Positions 17,015-24,601 of a stretch of DNA of 26,725 nucleotides are shown in pieces. The stretch comes from DP-20 sp964539925 (lineage in GTDB: Bacteria; Desulfobacterota; Binatia; UBA9968). The stretch is from assembly GCA_964539925.1 (NCBI GenBank), contig CAZILB010000038.1:1-26725 (forward strand), written 5' to 3'. Below the pieces are notes generated by a model. It did no database searches. It saw nothing but the letters and a program-made list of their open reading frames with translations, and was not told the DNA's origin. The position numbers and the translations under genes were made by a program. Position 1 is the first letter of the stretch; the number at the start of each line of letters is the position of its first letter.

Positions 17015-18091
17015 TTAACGATAGCCCCTTGCTTTTCGCGCCGCGGCAATGTCGCCTTCGCTGAAGCGGTAGAATCTCACCGGGTTGTCGTAGAGCATTT
17101 TGCATTTGAATTCTTCGGAAAGATCCTTGCGCGCGTAGAGGTGGGGCAGGTCGCCGCCGAACTGGTCGCGTTCGCGCTCGTGCGGGAAATCGGAGGCCCA
17201 CATAATGGCATCGTCGCGAAACAAATCGGCGAGATAAGGGGCCGTGCGCTCCTCCACCTCCATGGTGACAAAGATATTTCCCGACTTGAAAAACTTGCTC
17301 GGAGGGTCTTTTAAATGGGGCGCCAGGCGGGCCGCGAATTTTTCGTAGTCCTCTTCCATGCGATCCATCATAAACGGCACCCAGCCGGCGCCGGCTTCGA
17401 GGTAGGCCAGCCGCAGCTTGGGAAATTCCTGGAACACTCCTTGAAACATCATGTTGGTGATCTGCAAGAAAAGCCCGACCGGGTGTTCGAGCATATGAGC
17501 TTCTAAAAAGCTCGCGACGCGGTCGAGGCCTAGGTTCTGGCTCACGCCGCCGTGAATCGTCAGTGGCACGTCGAGACGCTGGGCCTCATCGTAGATTTCG
17601 TGAAACACCGGCGAACCATAGAGCGGCGTTCGGTTGTTGGTCGCCGACGGCAACAGACCCGCGCAGAAGCCGAGATCTTTGACGCAGCGGCGCAGCTCGG
17701 CCGCCGCCGCTTTGGGATCTTGCGGCGCCAGCAGGGCGACACCTTTGAGCCGCGGGCTCTGGCTCGTGAATCGATGGTAAAGCCAATCGTTGTAGCCCTG
17801 CGCGATCGCCGACGCCCAGGCGGGGAGCTGGATCATGCCAATGGCCAAAGCGGAGGTAGGGTAGAGTACGGCGCAGTCGATGCCGTGTTCATCCTGGAAA
17901 CGTATCCATGCTTCAGCGTCCGGGTCTTCGCGCTTGCCTTTTCGCGCCAAGCCGCGCTGCCAGCCGTCGGCGTCGAACATCGGCCAGGTGGAGTGCCAGT
18001 TCATTTCGGAAAAAGGGCCTTTGATGTGGGCGAAAATGTCTTTGTGGTCTTCCATAATATGGCCGTCTGCGTCGATTACAAATTCCGCCAT
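17015..18091 (-). CDS. amidohydrolase-2 family TIM-barrel protein (possible decarboxylase/hydrolase)
   Basis: 358 residues; GGAGGA lies about 8 bp before ATG 18091. It has the amidohydrolase-2/ACMSD-type layout: an N-terminal metal motif DADGH (7-11) followed by IME, IHGG with His180, LEAGAGWVPF (Glu232) and ASDFPH with Asp301. The first strand reads D-x-D-G-H rather than the classical H-x-H, as in many uncharacterised members. The superfamily includes metal-dependent aromatic decarboxylases (gamma-resorcylate, 5-carboxyvanillate, aminocarboxymuconate semialdehyde) and hydrolases; the reaction here is not decidable. The start region is duplicated on the other side of a 100-N gap (ATG also at 18246), almost certainly an assembly artefact. 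Upstream are the class II aldolase and the Rieske genes, supporting an aromatic-acid context. Confidence 0.88.
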   Translation of the reverse strand: MAEFVIDADGHIMEDHKDIFAHIKGPFSEMNWHSTWPMFDADGWQRGLARKGKREDPDAEAWIRFQDEHGIDCAVLYPTSALAIGMIQLPAWASAIAQGYNDWLYHRFTSQSPRLKGVALLAPQDPKAAAAELRRCVKDLGFCAGLLPSATNNRTPLYGSPVFHEIYDEAQRLDVPLTIHGGVSQNLGLDRVASFLEAHMLEHPVGLFLQITNMMFQGVFQEFPKLRLAYLEAGAGWVPFMMDRMEEDYEKFAARLAPHLKDPPSKFFKSGNIFVTMEVEERTAPYLADLFRDDAIMWASDFPHERERDQFGGDLPHLYARKDLSEEFKCKMLYDNPVRFYRFSEGDIAAARKARGYR

Positions 18092-18259
18092 CGCGGTCTC
18101 CTCCNNNNNNNNNNNNNNNNNNNNNNNNNNNNNNNNNNNNNNNNNNNNNNNNNNNNNNNNNNNNNNNNNNNNNNNNNNNNNNNNNNNNNNNNNNNNNNNN
18201 NNNNTTCCATAATATGGCCGTCTGCGTCGATTACAAATTCCGCCATCGCGGTCTCCTCC
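18050..18259. other. assembly gap (18105-18204) flanked by identical 55-bp ends
   Basis: Bases 18050-18104 and 18205-18259 are identical for 55 bp, beginning TTCCATAATATGGCC and ending GGTCTCCTCC. Two contigs sharing a k-mer-length end were evidently scaffolded without being merged. Collapsing the duplicate would delete the gap and leave one intact amidohydrolase start, about 76 bp from the aldolase stop. Confidence 0.9.
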
Positions 18260-18322
18260 AAATTAAAGCGAACGTCGCGTCCTGCGGGCGTCGCCCAGGA
18301 AGCCTCAATTTACAAGCAAAGT

Positions 18323-19084
18323 CTAACTCCAACCTCTGGTCCAGCGCTCGCCTTTTTTGACCTTGTCCGCGTAGTAGTTCCAATCGGCGGAATGAAACAT
18401 TTCATCCCTGGGGCGGCGGAAAAGTTTTTTTCTGCTTTCGGCCAACGTGGCAATGGCGTCAGGTGTCGGGCCCTGATAGCCGTGCAAGCGGGCGATGGCC
18501 ATGATCTTCGCCGTACGCTCCATGTAGAGCGCGGTCATACAGGCCTCGTCGATGCTCGCTCCGGCGGTGACGATGCCGTGCCCTTTGATCATGAGCGCCG
18601 AAGCCTTGCCGAGAGTCGCGGCGAGCGCCGCTCCTTCCTCCGGGTCGAGGATGTAAATCGGGCGCGGAAAGATCGGGGTGCCGCCGTTAAAGCGCGACGA
18701 CTGCATGTGCACCCAATCGAGGGGGACGTCGGCCAGGCTGAGCGCAATGCACATGGCGGGATGGCAATGGACGACGGCGTTGACATCGGGGCGCGCCTTC
18801 AAAATCTCCGTATAGATCACCGATTCCCGAGGAATGGTGCCGACGCCCGAAAGCTTCTGCAGGGAGAAATCGAAATGGACCAGCCAATTTTTTTTGCTCT
18901 GCTCGGCGCGGCGAAACATCCTGACGGCGATGCTTTTACCGTCGGGAAGGCGCACGCCCACATGGCCCCAGAGGTCGCCGATCTCCCACTCTAAAATTGT
19001 CGCGCCGATGTTGAGCTCTTCCTCGTACCGCTTGATGGCGCCGCTCAGCGCGGCTGCCCGGCGGCGATTCTTACCGTTTTTCAT
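18323..19084 (-). CDS. class II aldolase/adducin family protein
   Basis: 253 residues; GAGGAGG precedes ATG 19084. The zinc site of the fuculose-phosphate-aldolase fold is complete: HCH at His106/His108 in VVHCHPA and His169 in IKGHGIV, with Glu87 in PRESVIYTEIL as the likely acid/base. GHVGVRLPDG (40-49) is the usual early loop. Members split or decarboxylate small acids; the 3,4-dihydroxyphthalate decarboxylase of Gram-positive phthalate pathways belongs to this family, which makes an aromatic decarboxylase possible given the flanking Rieske oxygenase (43 bp upstream) and amidohydrolase. A sugar-phosphate aldolase role is less favoured by context. Probably co-transcribed with its neighbours. 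Confidence 0.88.
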   Translation of the reverse strand: MKNGKNRRRAAALSGAIKRYEEELNIGATILEWEIGDLWGHVGVRLPDGKSIAVRMFRRAEQSKKNWLVHFDFSLQKLSGVGTIPRESVIYTEILKARPDVNAVVHCHPAMCIALSLADVPLDWVHMQSSRFNGGTPIFPRPIYILDPEEGAALAATLGKASALMIKGHGIVTAGASIDEACMTALYMERTAKIMAIARLHGYQGPTPDAIATLAESRKKLFRRPRDEMFHSADWNYYADKVKKGERWTRGWS

Positions 19085-19127
19085 TGATTTCCTCCTCGAA
19101 GAAAGGCGCTCGCTCCAGGCCGGATTC

Positions 19128-20414
19128 TTAGGACGCCGCTTTCTGCCGGGCGGCGAAGGACTCCGGGTTTTCCTTGCGCGCCGCCGCCGTTAAATAATCG
19201 AAGCGCTCGCGCCAGGTCTCGTTTCGCGGCAAGAGACAGGCGAAGCAATCGATATGCGGAAACCGGTTGCGCTCGGCGGCTCGTATCAGATGGGGCGGTT
19301 CGTGGCCTTCCTGCAGTTCCCTTACAGCCGCGAGCAGAAATTTGCGCACGGCGATCACTGCCCTGTCGCTCACGCCGAGATGCTCCTTGCTGCGGTCGAA
19401 GATCGCTCCCATGCTCTCGGTGGCGCAGGCGTCATGGTTCAGAAAGTCCTCGATGCCGGTGAAATTGACGGACTTCTGCATTTTCCGATCTTGCAGATAA
19501 TTATTGCGGGCGTTGCGAATGCGCGTGTAGTCGGGATTGATCTGTTTGCGCCGGTGCACTTCGTCGGCGCGCACCGCGCGGTCGCGGCGAAAGCCGATGT
19601 CGTAGCGCCAGCAATGGGTGTCGTCCGCCGGCACATACGTGTGGATTTCGTATCCCGCGATCTCGTTCGTCGGCCTGCCGGCGGGGACGCAGCCGTACAC
19701 CGGCATGAGAAAGGCGGAGAACCTGACATAGTGCCGGTTGTCGGCGGCGGTTCTCGTGGCGATGAGCCTGACGCCAAAGTCGGTCTCCTCCGTTTCATAG
19801 ATCGGCGCGGTGTCGCTCTTGTAGAGCGCCTGATTGCGCTCGTTGGTGAAGGAGCGATGCAGAAAAGAGAGATGGGATGAGTCGCACTCGCCTTCGAGCC
19901 CCTGGAGATAATTGCACTCGAGCAGGCACTTGGTGACGTAGGTGAACTCCAGCGGCACCTGGGTCCACTCGTAGTTGGGAAAGAGCGGCATCTTTTCCCG
20001 CGGCCCGAGATACGCATAGATGACGCCGTTGGCTTCACACGTCGGATAGGCCGTGTGGCGGAGTTTTTTTCTAAAATCGCTGTCGGCCGGCTCCCCGGGC
20101 GTATCCAGAACGTTGCCCTCGACGTCGAATTTCCAACCATGATAGATGCAGCGCAGACCGCACTCTTCGTTGCGGCCGAAAAACAAAGAAGTGCCGCGGT
20201 GCGAGCAATGCTCGCCGATGAGGCCGATCCGTCCCTGAGTGTCGCGGAAGGCGACCAGCTCTTCGCCCATGATTCTCACCCGGGCCGGCGGGCAGTCCGG
20301 CGCGGGGATTTCTTCCGAAAGCAAGGCTGGGATCCAGTAGCGCCGGATCAGGTCGCCCATGGGCGTGCCGGGATCGGTTCGCGTGACTAAGTCGTTATCC
20401 TCTTTTGATAGCAT
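19128..20414 (-). CDS. Rieske [2Fe-2S] aromatic ring-hydroxylating oxygenase, phthalate 4,5-dioxygenase-like
   Basis: 428 residues, ATG 20414 with GGAGAA upstream. The Rieske cluster ligands are Cys70-x-His72 (EHCSHRG) and Cys89-x2-His92 (CIYHGW). The mononuclear iron site is Asp178 (bridging), His181 and His186 in GECDSSHLSFLH, with Asp328 in NHDACATESMG as the probable third ligand; this block is typical of the phthalate dioxygenase/vanillate demethylase branch. It is a single-component alpha oxygenase needing a separate reductase, which is not in the window. It would hydroxylate or demethylate an aromatic acid. Directly upstream (61 bp) is a 4,5-dihydroxyphthalate decarboxylase-like gene, the next enzyme in phthalate breakdown. 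The substrate is inferred, not shown. Confidence 0.93.
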   Translation of the reverse strand: MLSKEDNDLVTRTDPGTPMGDLIRRYWIPALLSEEIPAPDCPPARVRIMGEELVAFRDTQGRIGLIGEHCSHRGTSLFFGRNEECGLRCIYHGWKFDVEGNVLDTPGEPADSDFRKKLRHTAYPTCEANGVIYAYLGPREKMPLFPNYEWTQVPLEFTYVTKCLLECNYLQGLEGECDSSHLSFLHRSFTNERNQALYKSDTAPIYETEETDFGVRLIATRTAADNRHYVRFSAFLMPVYGCVPAGRPTNEIAGYEIHTYVPADDTHCWRYDIGFRRDRAVRADEVHRRKQINPDYTRIRNARNNYLQDRKMQKSVNFTGIEDFLNHDACATESMGAIFDRSKEHLGVSDRAVIAVRKFLLAAVRELQEGHEPPHLIRAAERNRFPHIDCFACLLPRNETWRERFDYLTAAARKENPESFAARQKAAS

Positions 20415-20424
20415 TGAGTTCTCC

Positions 20425-20463
20425 GTTCAATCGTTCAAGGTTCAAAAGTTCAACGCCTTCAAA
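20425..20463. repeat. GTTCAA short tandem array, locus A
   Basis: GTTCAA occurs at 20425, 20433, 20440 and 20448, with TTCAAA at 20458: spacing 8, 7 and 8 bp. It fills most of the short gap between the decarboxylase-like and Rieske genes. It is related to the stricter 9-bp arrays at 24531 and 26652. Confidence 0.7.
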
Positions 20464-20475
20464 CCGTCGGATGAA

Positions 20476-21450
20476 TTACGTGTCGAGGGTGCCGGCGGCG
20501 AAGATGTCCGCGTAGCTTGGCGCGGAGCGGATCATTCCCTGCTCGACGTTGTACTTGACGAACGCGTCAATCGTCGCCTTGTTTGCCTTAACGCCGTACT
20601 TCCAAGGATCGCCCCACGCGGCCGTCTGTTGCTTCATTCGCTCTCGTAGATAGACCACGGAAAACCCGCTGCGATCGCTCAAAATATCGTCGTAGGCGAT
20701 CTGTTTGGCTTTTTCAAAAGCGCCATAGAGCTTGCGTGCGAGCTCCGGATGCTCGCGGTCAAGGGCTCGGCTCATGACGATCATATGCACGGGGGTGAAG
20801 ATGCCGGTGGTGCGATAGAGCTTCTCGTCCTCTTTCATATAATCGGGAAAAAGCCGCTTGACCTCCGGATGAGTTTCGAGGCGCTCGAACAGCTTGGTGT
20901 CCGAGATGTCGGTGAGCAGCGCGTCGATTTCACCCGCGATCAATCGCTCGGCCATGTTCTTGGATTCATCGACGTATTCGATCTTGAGCTTGGCGTCGTA
21001 AACGGTAAAGACCTCCTTTGCCTGCAAAACCCATTGGACATCGGAGAAATCCACGCTGTAGTGCTCGCGCAGGAGACCTCTTGCCCAGACGGTCAGCGCG
21101 GTCCGGTAGGTGCGCGAGCCGATGCGTTTGCCGGCGAGCTCCTTGGGCTCGCGGATGCCGGCGTCGGCATGGCAGAAGATCAGTTGGTAGGCCGGCTTGC
21201 GCTTGGAGAAAACCGGCAGGCCGACGATCTGCCATCCGGCTTCGATGGCCGGCAAGAAATAGCCGATATTCAGATCCATCAGGCCGAAGTCGCCTGATTT
21301 TAGTTTCGCATCCTCTTTATTGATCATCGACGACGCTTTAACCGGCTTCAACGTCACCCCGTCGATCGGCACCCGGCCCTCAAGCAGCGGCAGGGTGATG
21401 TCGTAGCGCATCACGGGAATCTCGATTTCCAATGGCTGATGGGAACTCAT
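20476..21450 (-). CDS. 4,5-dihydroxyphthalate decarboxylase-like / PBP2-fold protein
   Basis: 324 residues without a signal peptide, so cytoplasmic. The sequence follows the type-2 periplasmic-binding-protein fold: an early strand PVMRYDITLPLLEGRVPIDG, then SGDFGLMDLN, ELAGKRIGSRTYRTALTVWARG and the C-terminal helical YLRERMKQQTAAWGDPW. This is the pattern of the family annotated as 4,5-dihydroxyphthalate decarboxylase (Pht5/PhtD of Pseudomonas), relatives of binding proteins that became enzymes. Absence of an export signal and adjacency to a phthalate-dioxygenase-like gene support the enzyme reading; a lost-signal binding protein is the alternative. No strong ribosome binding site is seen before ATG 21450, so a later start (for example at residue 14) is possible. 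Confidence 0.8.
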   Translation of the reverse strand: MSSHQPLEIEIPVMRYDITLPLLEGRVPIDGVTLKPVKASSMINKEDAKLKSGDFGLMDLNIGYFLPAIEAGWQIVGLPVFSKRKPAYQLIFCHADAGIREPKELAGKRIGSRTYRTALTVWARGLLREHYSVDFSDVQWVLQAKEVFTVYDAKLKIEYVDESKNMAERLIAGEIDALLTDISDTKLFERLETHPEVKRLFPDYMKEDEKLYRTTGIFTPVHMIVMSRALDREHPELARKLYGAFEKAKQIAYDDILSDRSGFSVVYLRERMKQQTAAWGDPWKYGVKANKATIDAFVKYNVEQGMIRSAPSYADIFAAGTLDT

Positions 21451-21578
21451 GTTGATGTACTTTTCGCTCGGTTGGTTTTTCGCCGTACAATTGCGCGACG
21501 GTCAGGGTCTGTCAAGAGCTCGGGAAGGCCTGTCGATGAATGTCCGCGGGTAAACTCTAAGCGTTCAACAATCAAGAA

Positions 21579-22715
21579 CTAAACCATCGCGACGATCTTG
21601 GGCGCCAGCAGATTGGGCTGGCCATGGGCGGTGGAGAACAGCCGGTCGATTTCGCGATCGCTCACCGCCGACAGTTCGGGCGGGTTCCACCGGGGTCTTT
21701 GGTCCTTGTCGATCAGGCGCGCGCGCACGCCTTCGCGGAAATCCGATGCGGCGCAGAGATTAATCGCCATGTCCCATTCCCGCAGGAAGACCTGGTGCAG
21801 CGCAAGTTGTTTGCCGCCGGTCAGTTGTTGGAAAATCACCTTGGCCGAGGTCGGCGAGCCGGCGCGATAACCGTTTAGAGCGGCTTCGATCCAGGCATCG
21901 TCGCCCTGCCAGTTGCGAAACGAAGCGTCGATCGCCTCGACAGACGGTTGCCGCACGAGCCTCTGAATTACTTCGAGCCGCAGTATGGTCTGCGAACCGG
22001 GGGCCGCCTCGGGCTCGGCGAAGGCCCTTAAATAACCTTGCAGCAGTTCCTTGTTTCGTCGTCCGTTTGTTGTCCACCGAAGCTCCGAGAGACCGTCGAG
22101 CACCTCGTCCTTCCTGGCGGCGGCGATGGCGACATCCGCCATGCCCAGCGCCAATGCATCGGCGGCGCCGAAGCGCGCCGCGGTCAACCCGAGAAACATG
22201 CCTATTCCTTCGGGCATGCGATTTAGAAAATGCGTCCCGCCGACGTCGGGAAAGAGGCCGATGCCGATCTCCGGCATGGCCATGACCGTGCGCTCGGTTA
22301 CGACTCTCGACGACGCGCCGTTCATGATGCCGATGCCGCCGCCCATGGTGATGCCGTCGGCCCAGCAGAGGATCGGCTTCGGATATACGTGGATAAGGTA
22401 ATCGACGAAGTATTCGGCGGTGAAAAATTCTGCCGCCGCGTCGATACCGGCAGCGCGCGTCAATTTGCTGACAAGGGCCTTGACGTCGCCGCCGGCGCAA
22501 AAGGCCCTGGATGAAGGCGCGTGCAACACGACGCAGGCGACCTCATCGCGTTTGCGCCAGGCGAGCAATTGGCGCTCGATCGCCTGAAACATTTCGAGAG
22601 TGAGCGCATTGAGTGCCTGCGGATTGTTCAGTGCGATCAAGCCGGGCCTATATTGACCCGCCGATGCTTCTGAAAAGACAACCTCTTCGGTTGGATCGTT
22701 CAAAGTCGTCAGCAT
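21579..22715 (-). CDS. enoyl-CoA hydratase/isomerase family, 3-hydroxyisobutyryl-CoA hydrolase-like
   Basis: 378 residues, the length of the HIBCH branch of the crotonase superfamily (plain hydratases are ~260). Oxyanion-hole segments are FCAGGD (72-77) and GGGIGI (125-130). MPEIGIGLFPDVGGTHFL carries Glu149 and Asp157, the positions of the catalytic acid pair in HIBCH. FREGVRARLIDKDQRPRWNPP near the C-terminus is the branch-specific signature. The reaction is hydrolysis of 3-hydroxyisobutyryl-CoA (valine breakdown) or a related 3-hydroxyacyl-CoA. The start ATG 22715 has no clear ribosome binding site. It is the first gene of the minus-strand series, 128 bp before the decarboxylase-like gene, and shares a 213-bp divergent region with the zinc-finger gene. 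Confidence 0.9.
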   Translation of the reverse strand: MLTTLNDPTEEVVFSEASAGQYRPGLIALNNPQALNALTLEMFQAIERQLLAWRKRDEVACVVLHAPSSRAFCAGGDVKALVSKLTRAAGIDAAAEFFTAEYFVDYLIHVYPKPILCWADGITMGGGIGIMNGASSRVVTERTVMAMPEIGIGLFPDVGGTHFLNRMPEGIGMFLGLTAARFGAADALALGMADVAIAAARKDEVLDGLSELRWTTNGRRNKELLQGYLRAFAEPEAAPGSQTILRLEVIQRLVRQPSVEAIDASFRNWQGDDAWIEAALNGYRAGSPTSAKVIFQQLTGGKQLALHQVFLREWDMAINLCAASDFREGVRARLIDKDQRPRWNPPELSAVSDREIDRLFSTAHGQPNLLAPKIVAMV

Positions 22716-22928
22716 GAGTCTGGTGCTGGTCGATCAGGGCACAAAAATGTCAAAGTTGGACATGCTTGGCAGACGAACGATGTATGTCGCTCTGCTGTCT
22801 GATCCGTCATAAGCTATTCTTGTGATTTTTCAATAGGTTGAAGTTCCCTCAAAGCTCCCGTGATTCTGGCACGTCGCTTGCTGTAACAGCCTGCATCGGC
22901 TTGTAAGCATAGGACAGAGAGGGACAAA

Positions 22929-23129
22929 ATGGAATCACTGCTCAGCGAAAGCTACCATGCCATATGCTATGAAAATGAAACTTTTGACGCGGCGATTTGC
23001 TCACGGTGCGGCGCCAAGATGTTTCCGGCGGAAATGCTCGAAGCGCACATGGACCGTCACGAATTGAAAGATCTCTATTTGCAGAGCGAACTTAAAAAAC
23101 TTCAATATTCGATGAACAGGATGCGATAA
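22929..23129 (+). CDS. small Cys2His2 zinc-finger-like protein, 66 aa
   Basis: ATG 22929 is preceded by AGAGAGGGA at suitable spacing. The 66-residue product has one metal motif: Cys24-x2-Cys27 (ICSRCGAK), then His40 and His44 (EAHMDRH), a C-x2-C-x12-H-x3-H finger. It is followed by a charged helix (about 45-66, LYLQSELKKLQYSMNR) that could be a coiled coil. No further domain is present. Prokaryotic single-finger proteins of this size often bind nucleic acid or proteins, but I do not recognise the family and assign no function. It stands alone, divergent from the crotonase gene. Confidence 0.75.
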   Translation: MESLLSESYHAICYENETFDAAICSRCGAKMFPAEMLEAHMDRHELKDLYLQSELKKLQYSMNRMR

Positions 23130-23222
23130 CTTTCAAGGTTTGCCGGCCCCGGTCCGGCGCATGATGTTTCCCAGCGCGAGCACGAGCTTTCCTCCTCGGC
23201 TCCTGTTCGCGGCTAGCACCCA

Positions 23223-23247
23223 GGGTGTCCCCGCACCGGGGACACCC
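23223..23247. other. perfect 10-bp stem hairpin
   Basis: GGGTGTCCCC (23223-23232), loop GCACC, GGGGACACCC (23238-23247). No T-run on either side and 94 bp from the nearest stop, so a terminator role is doubtful; it could be the core of a repeat. Confidence 0.6.
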
Positions 23248-23426
23248 CTCCCCCCATACTCCCTCAATGCTTTTTTCAAATAGACCGGGCGGACAGCGGC
23301 CGCTGATTCAGTTGGTTTTTTGGCGTGCCGGAGCCGTCCAAATTTAACCCAGGAAGCCTCGCCGACAAAACGCAGGACCCTTGCGGGCGCGCCCGCTTCG
23401 GCGGGGTTCGATAAAACCTGCATTTC

Positions 23427-23455
23427 TTGACTTGGCGATCAAGCTCTCCTAAGTT
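23427..23455 (+). promoter_or_regulatory. candidate promoter upstream of the NMT1-like gene
   Basis: TTGACT (23427-23432), 17-bp spacer, TAAGTT (23450-23455), 63 bp before the TTG start at 23519. The same TCTTGACT block occurs at 2412 and 13468. Confidence 0.35.
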
Positions 23456-23518
23456 CAATTCGCCATGTGGCAAAGCGAAGGACGGCGGTAAAACGCGACA
23501 AATGAAGGGGGGCGTCCA

Positions 23519-24517
23519 TTGAAGAAACTTGCGACCCGTCTGCTGGGAATGATGACCTTGGCACTGGCTTTTTCGGCTTCCGCCGCGTACGCCGCCGAAC
23601 CCGAGCGGCTCAACGTTTGCTATTCATCGATTGCCGCGACTTCGATCACCACGTGGGTTCCTTACGAGGCGGGAATCTATAGAAAATACGGCCTTGACGT
23701 ACGCATTATTTACGTCGCCGGAGCGCAGGCGATAACGACATTAATTTCCGGCGACACCCATATCGTTCAGGGCTCAGGGGCCGCCGCGGCGCTGTCCCGC
23801 TTGTCGGGCTCGGATGCGACTGTGATCGGCACGACGATCAACGTGATTCCGATGAGCCTCGTGACCCTTCCGGACCTCAAAACTTCTCAAGATCTCAAAG
23901 GCAAGACCTTTGGGGTGAGTCGCTTCGGTTCGCTGACGGACCTGGGGCTCAAGCGCGCGGTCGCCGAGCTGGGTCTCGATCCGGAAAAAGACATCAAGAT
24001 GATTCAAACCGGCGGCGTGCCCGAGAACCTGCTGTTCATGCAACAGGGGGTGATCCAGGGGGCCTTGATCTCCTCGCCGACGTTAGAAAAGGCGAAGGAG
24101 CTTGGCTATCGGGAGTTCATGAACTTGGCCAATTTAAAGTATCGCTATCCGGGAACCGCGCTGGTGACCACGGACTCGTTTATCCGCAGCCGGCCGCAAA
24201 CGCTCAATCGCTTTCTCAAGGCGACCCTGGAAGGCATCAAATACGCCAAGGCTAATCCTGATTTCACGGTTCGAGTCCTCGGCAAATACACGCGGACGAC
24301 GGATACCCCATTGCTTGCGAGCGCGTTCAAGAGCTACGTGCTCGGTTACATCCGCGATATCCCCACAGTGACGCAGGCGGAAATGGAGGCGGTCCTCGAA
24401 GACATCGCCACCCGCAACCCCAAAGCCAAAGGCGTCGACGCGCGCCGGTTCTACGACCCCGCGCCGCTGGAGCAGTTGGCCAGAGAGGGCTTTATCAAGG
24501 CGCTTTATCCGCGATAA
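23519..24517 (+). CDS. ABC transporter substrate-binding protein, NMT1/THI5-like (SsuA/TauA type)
   Basis: 332 residues from a TTG codon at 23519, supported by AAGGGGGG (23505-23512) 6 bp upstream and a textbook signal peptide (MKKLATRLLG, hydrophobic core, cleavage near AYAA at 23-26). The mature part has the NMT1 layout: VPYEAGIYRKYGLDV (the W/Y-x-x-x-x-GF/Y region), VAGAQAITTLISGDTHI, SLTDLGLKRAVAELGL, and the helical C-terminus. The family binds pyrimidine precursors, sulfonates, nitrile or aromatic acids for ABC importers; no permease or ATPase gene is nearby, so the partner is encoded elsewhere. A GTTCAA array starts 13 bp after the stop. Confidence 0.9.
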   Translation: MKKLATRLLGMMTLALAFSASAAYAAEPERLNVCYSSIAATSITTWVPYEAGIYRKYGLDVRIIYVAGAQAITTLISGDTHIVQGSGAAAALSRLSGSDATVIGTTINVIPMSLVTLPDLKTSQDLKGKTFGVSRFGSLTDLGLKRAVAELGLDPEKDIKMIQTGGVPENLLFMQQGVIQGALISSPTLEKAKELGYREFMNLANLKYRYPGTALVTTDSFIRSRPQTLNRFLKATLEGIKYAKANPDFTVRVLGKYTRTTDTPLLASAFKSYVLGYIRDIPTVTQAEMEAVLEDIATRNPKAKGVDARRFYDPAPLEQLAREGFIKALYPR

Positions 24518-24530
24518 ACGGATCGGCGGA

Positions 24531-24575
24531 GTTCAAGCCGTTCAAGTTGTTACAATCGTTCAAACGGTTTTGAGG
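24531..24575. repeat. 9-bp-period GTTCAA array, locus B
   Basis: Units start every 9 bp: GTTCAAGCC (24531), GTTCAAGTT (24540), GTTACAATC (24549), GTTCAAACG (24558), GTTTTGAGG (24567). It begins 13 bp after the stop at 24517, in a convergent intergenic gap. Its unit-by-unit drift parallels the array at 26652. Confidence 0.8.
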
Positions 24576-24601
24576 TCGAGACCCATTGCGGACCGGTGTA
24601 A

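Larger units (their letters stand above)
23130..23518. other. 389-bp intergenic region with hairpin; no convincing gene
   Basis: Two overlapping minus-strand frames of 96 and 65 codons (to 23423 and 23473) are open, but neither has a ribosome binding site, and two frames open through the same GC-rich DNA is typical of non-coding repeat-like sequence. A perfect hairpin lies at 23223-23247, and a weak GCCGG/CCGGC stem (23142-23158) follows the zinc-finger gene. A candidate promoter is at 23427. Confidence 0.5.

Noticed and set aside
17552..18994. 480-codon + strand frame across the third gap
   Set aside because: It depends on reading through 100 N and is antisense to the amidohydrolase and aldolase genes.
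18294..23360. Shared 13-mer CCCAGGAAGCCTC at 18294 and 23348
   Set aside because: Several 13-bp matches are expected by chance in a window this size, and the flanks differ.
23133..23423. 96-codon minus-strand ORF as a gene
   Set aside because: No ribosome binding site, overlapping second open frame, and a strong hairpin inside; more likely non-coding.
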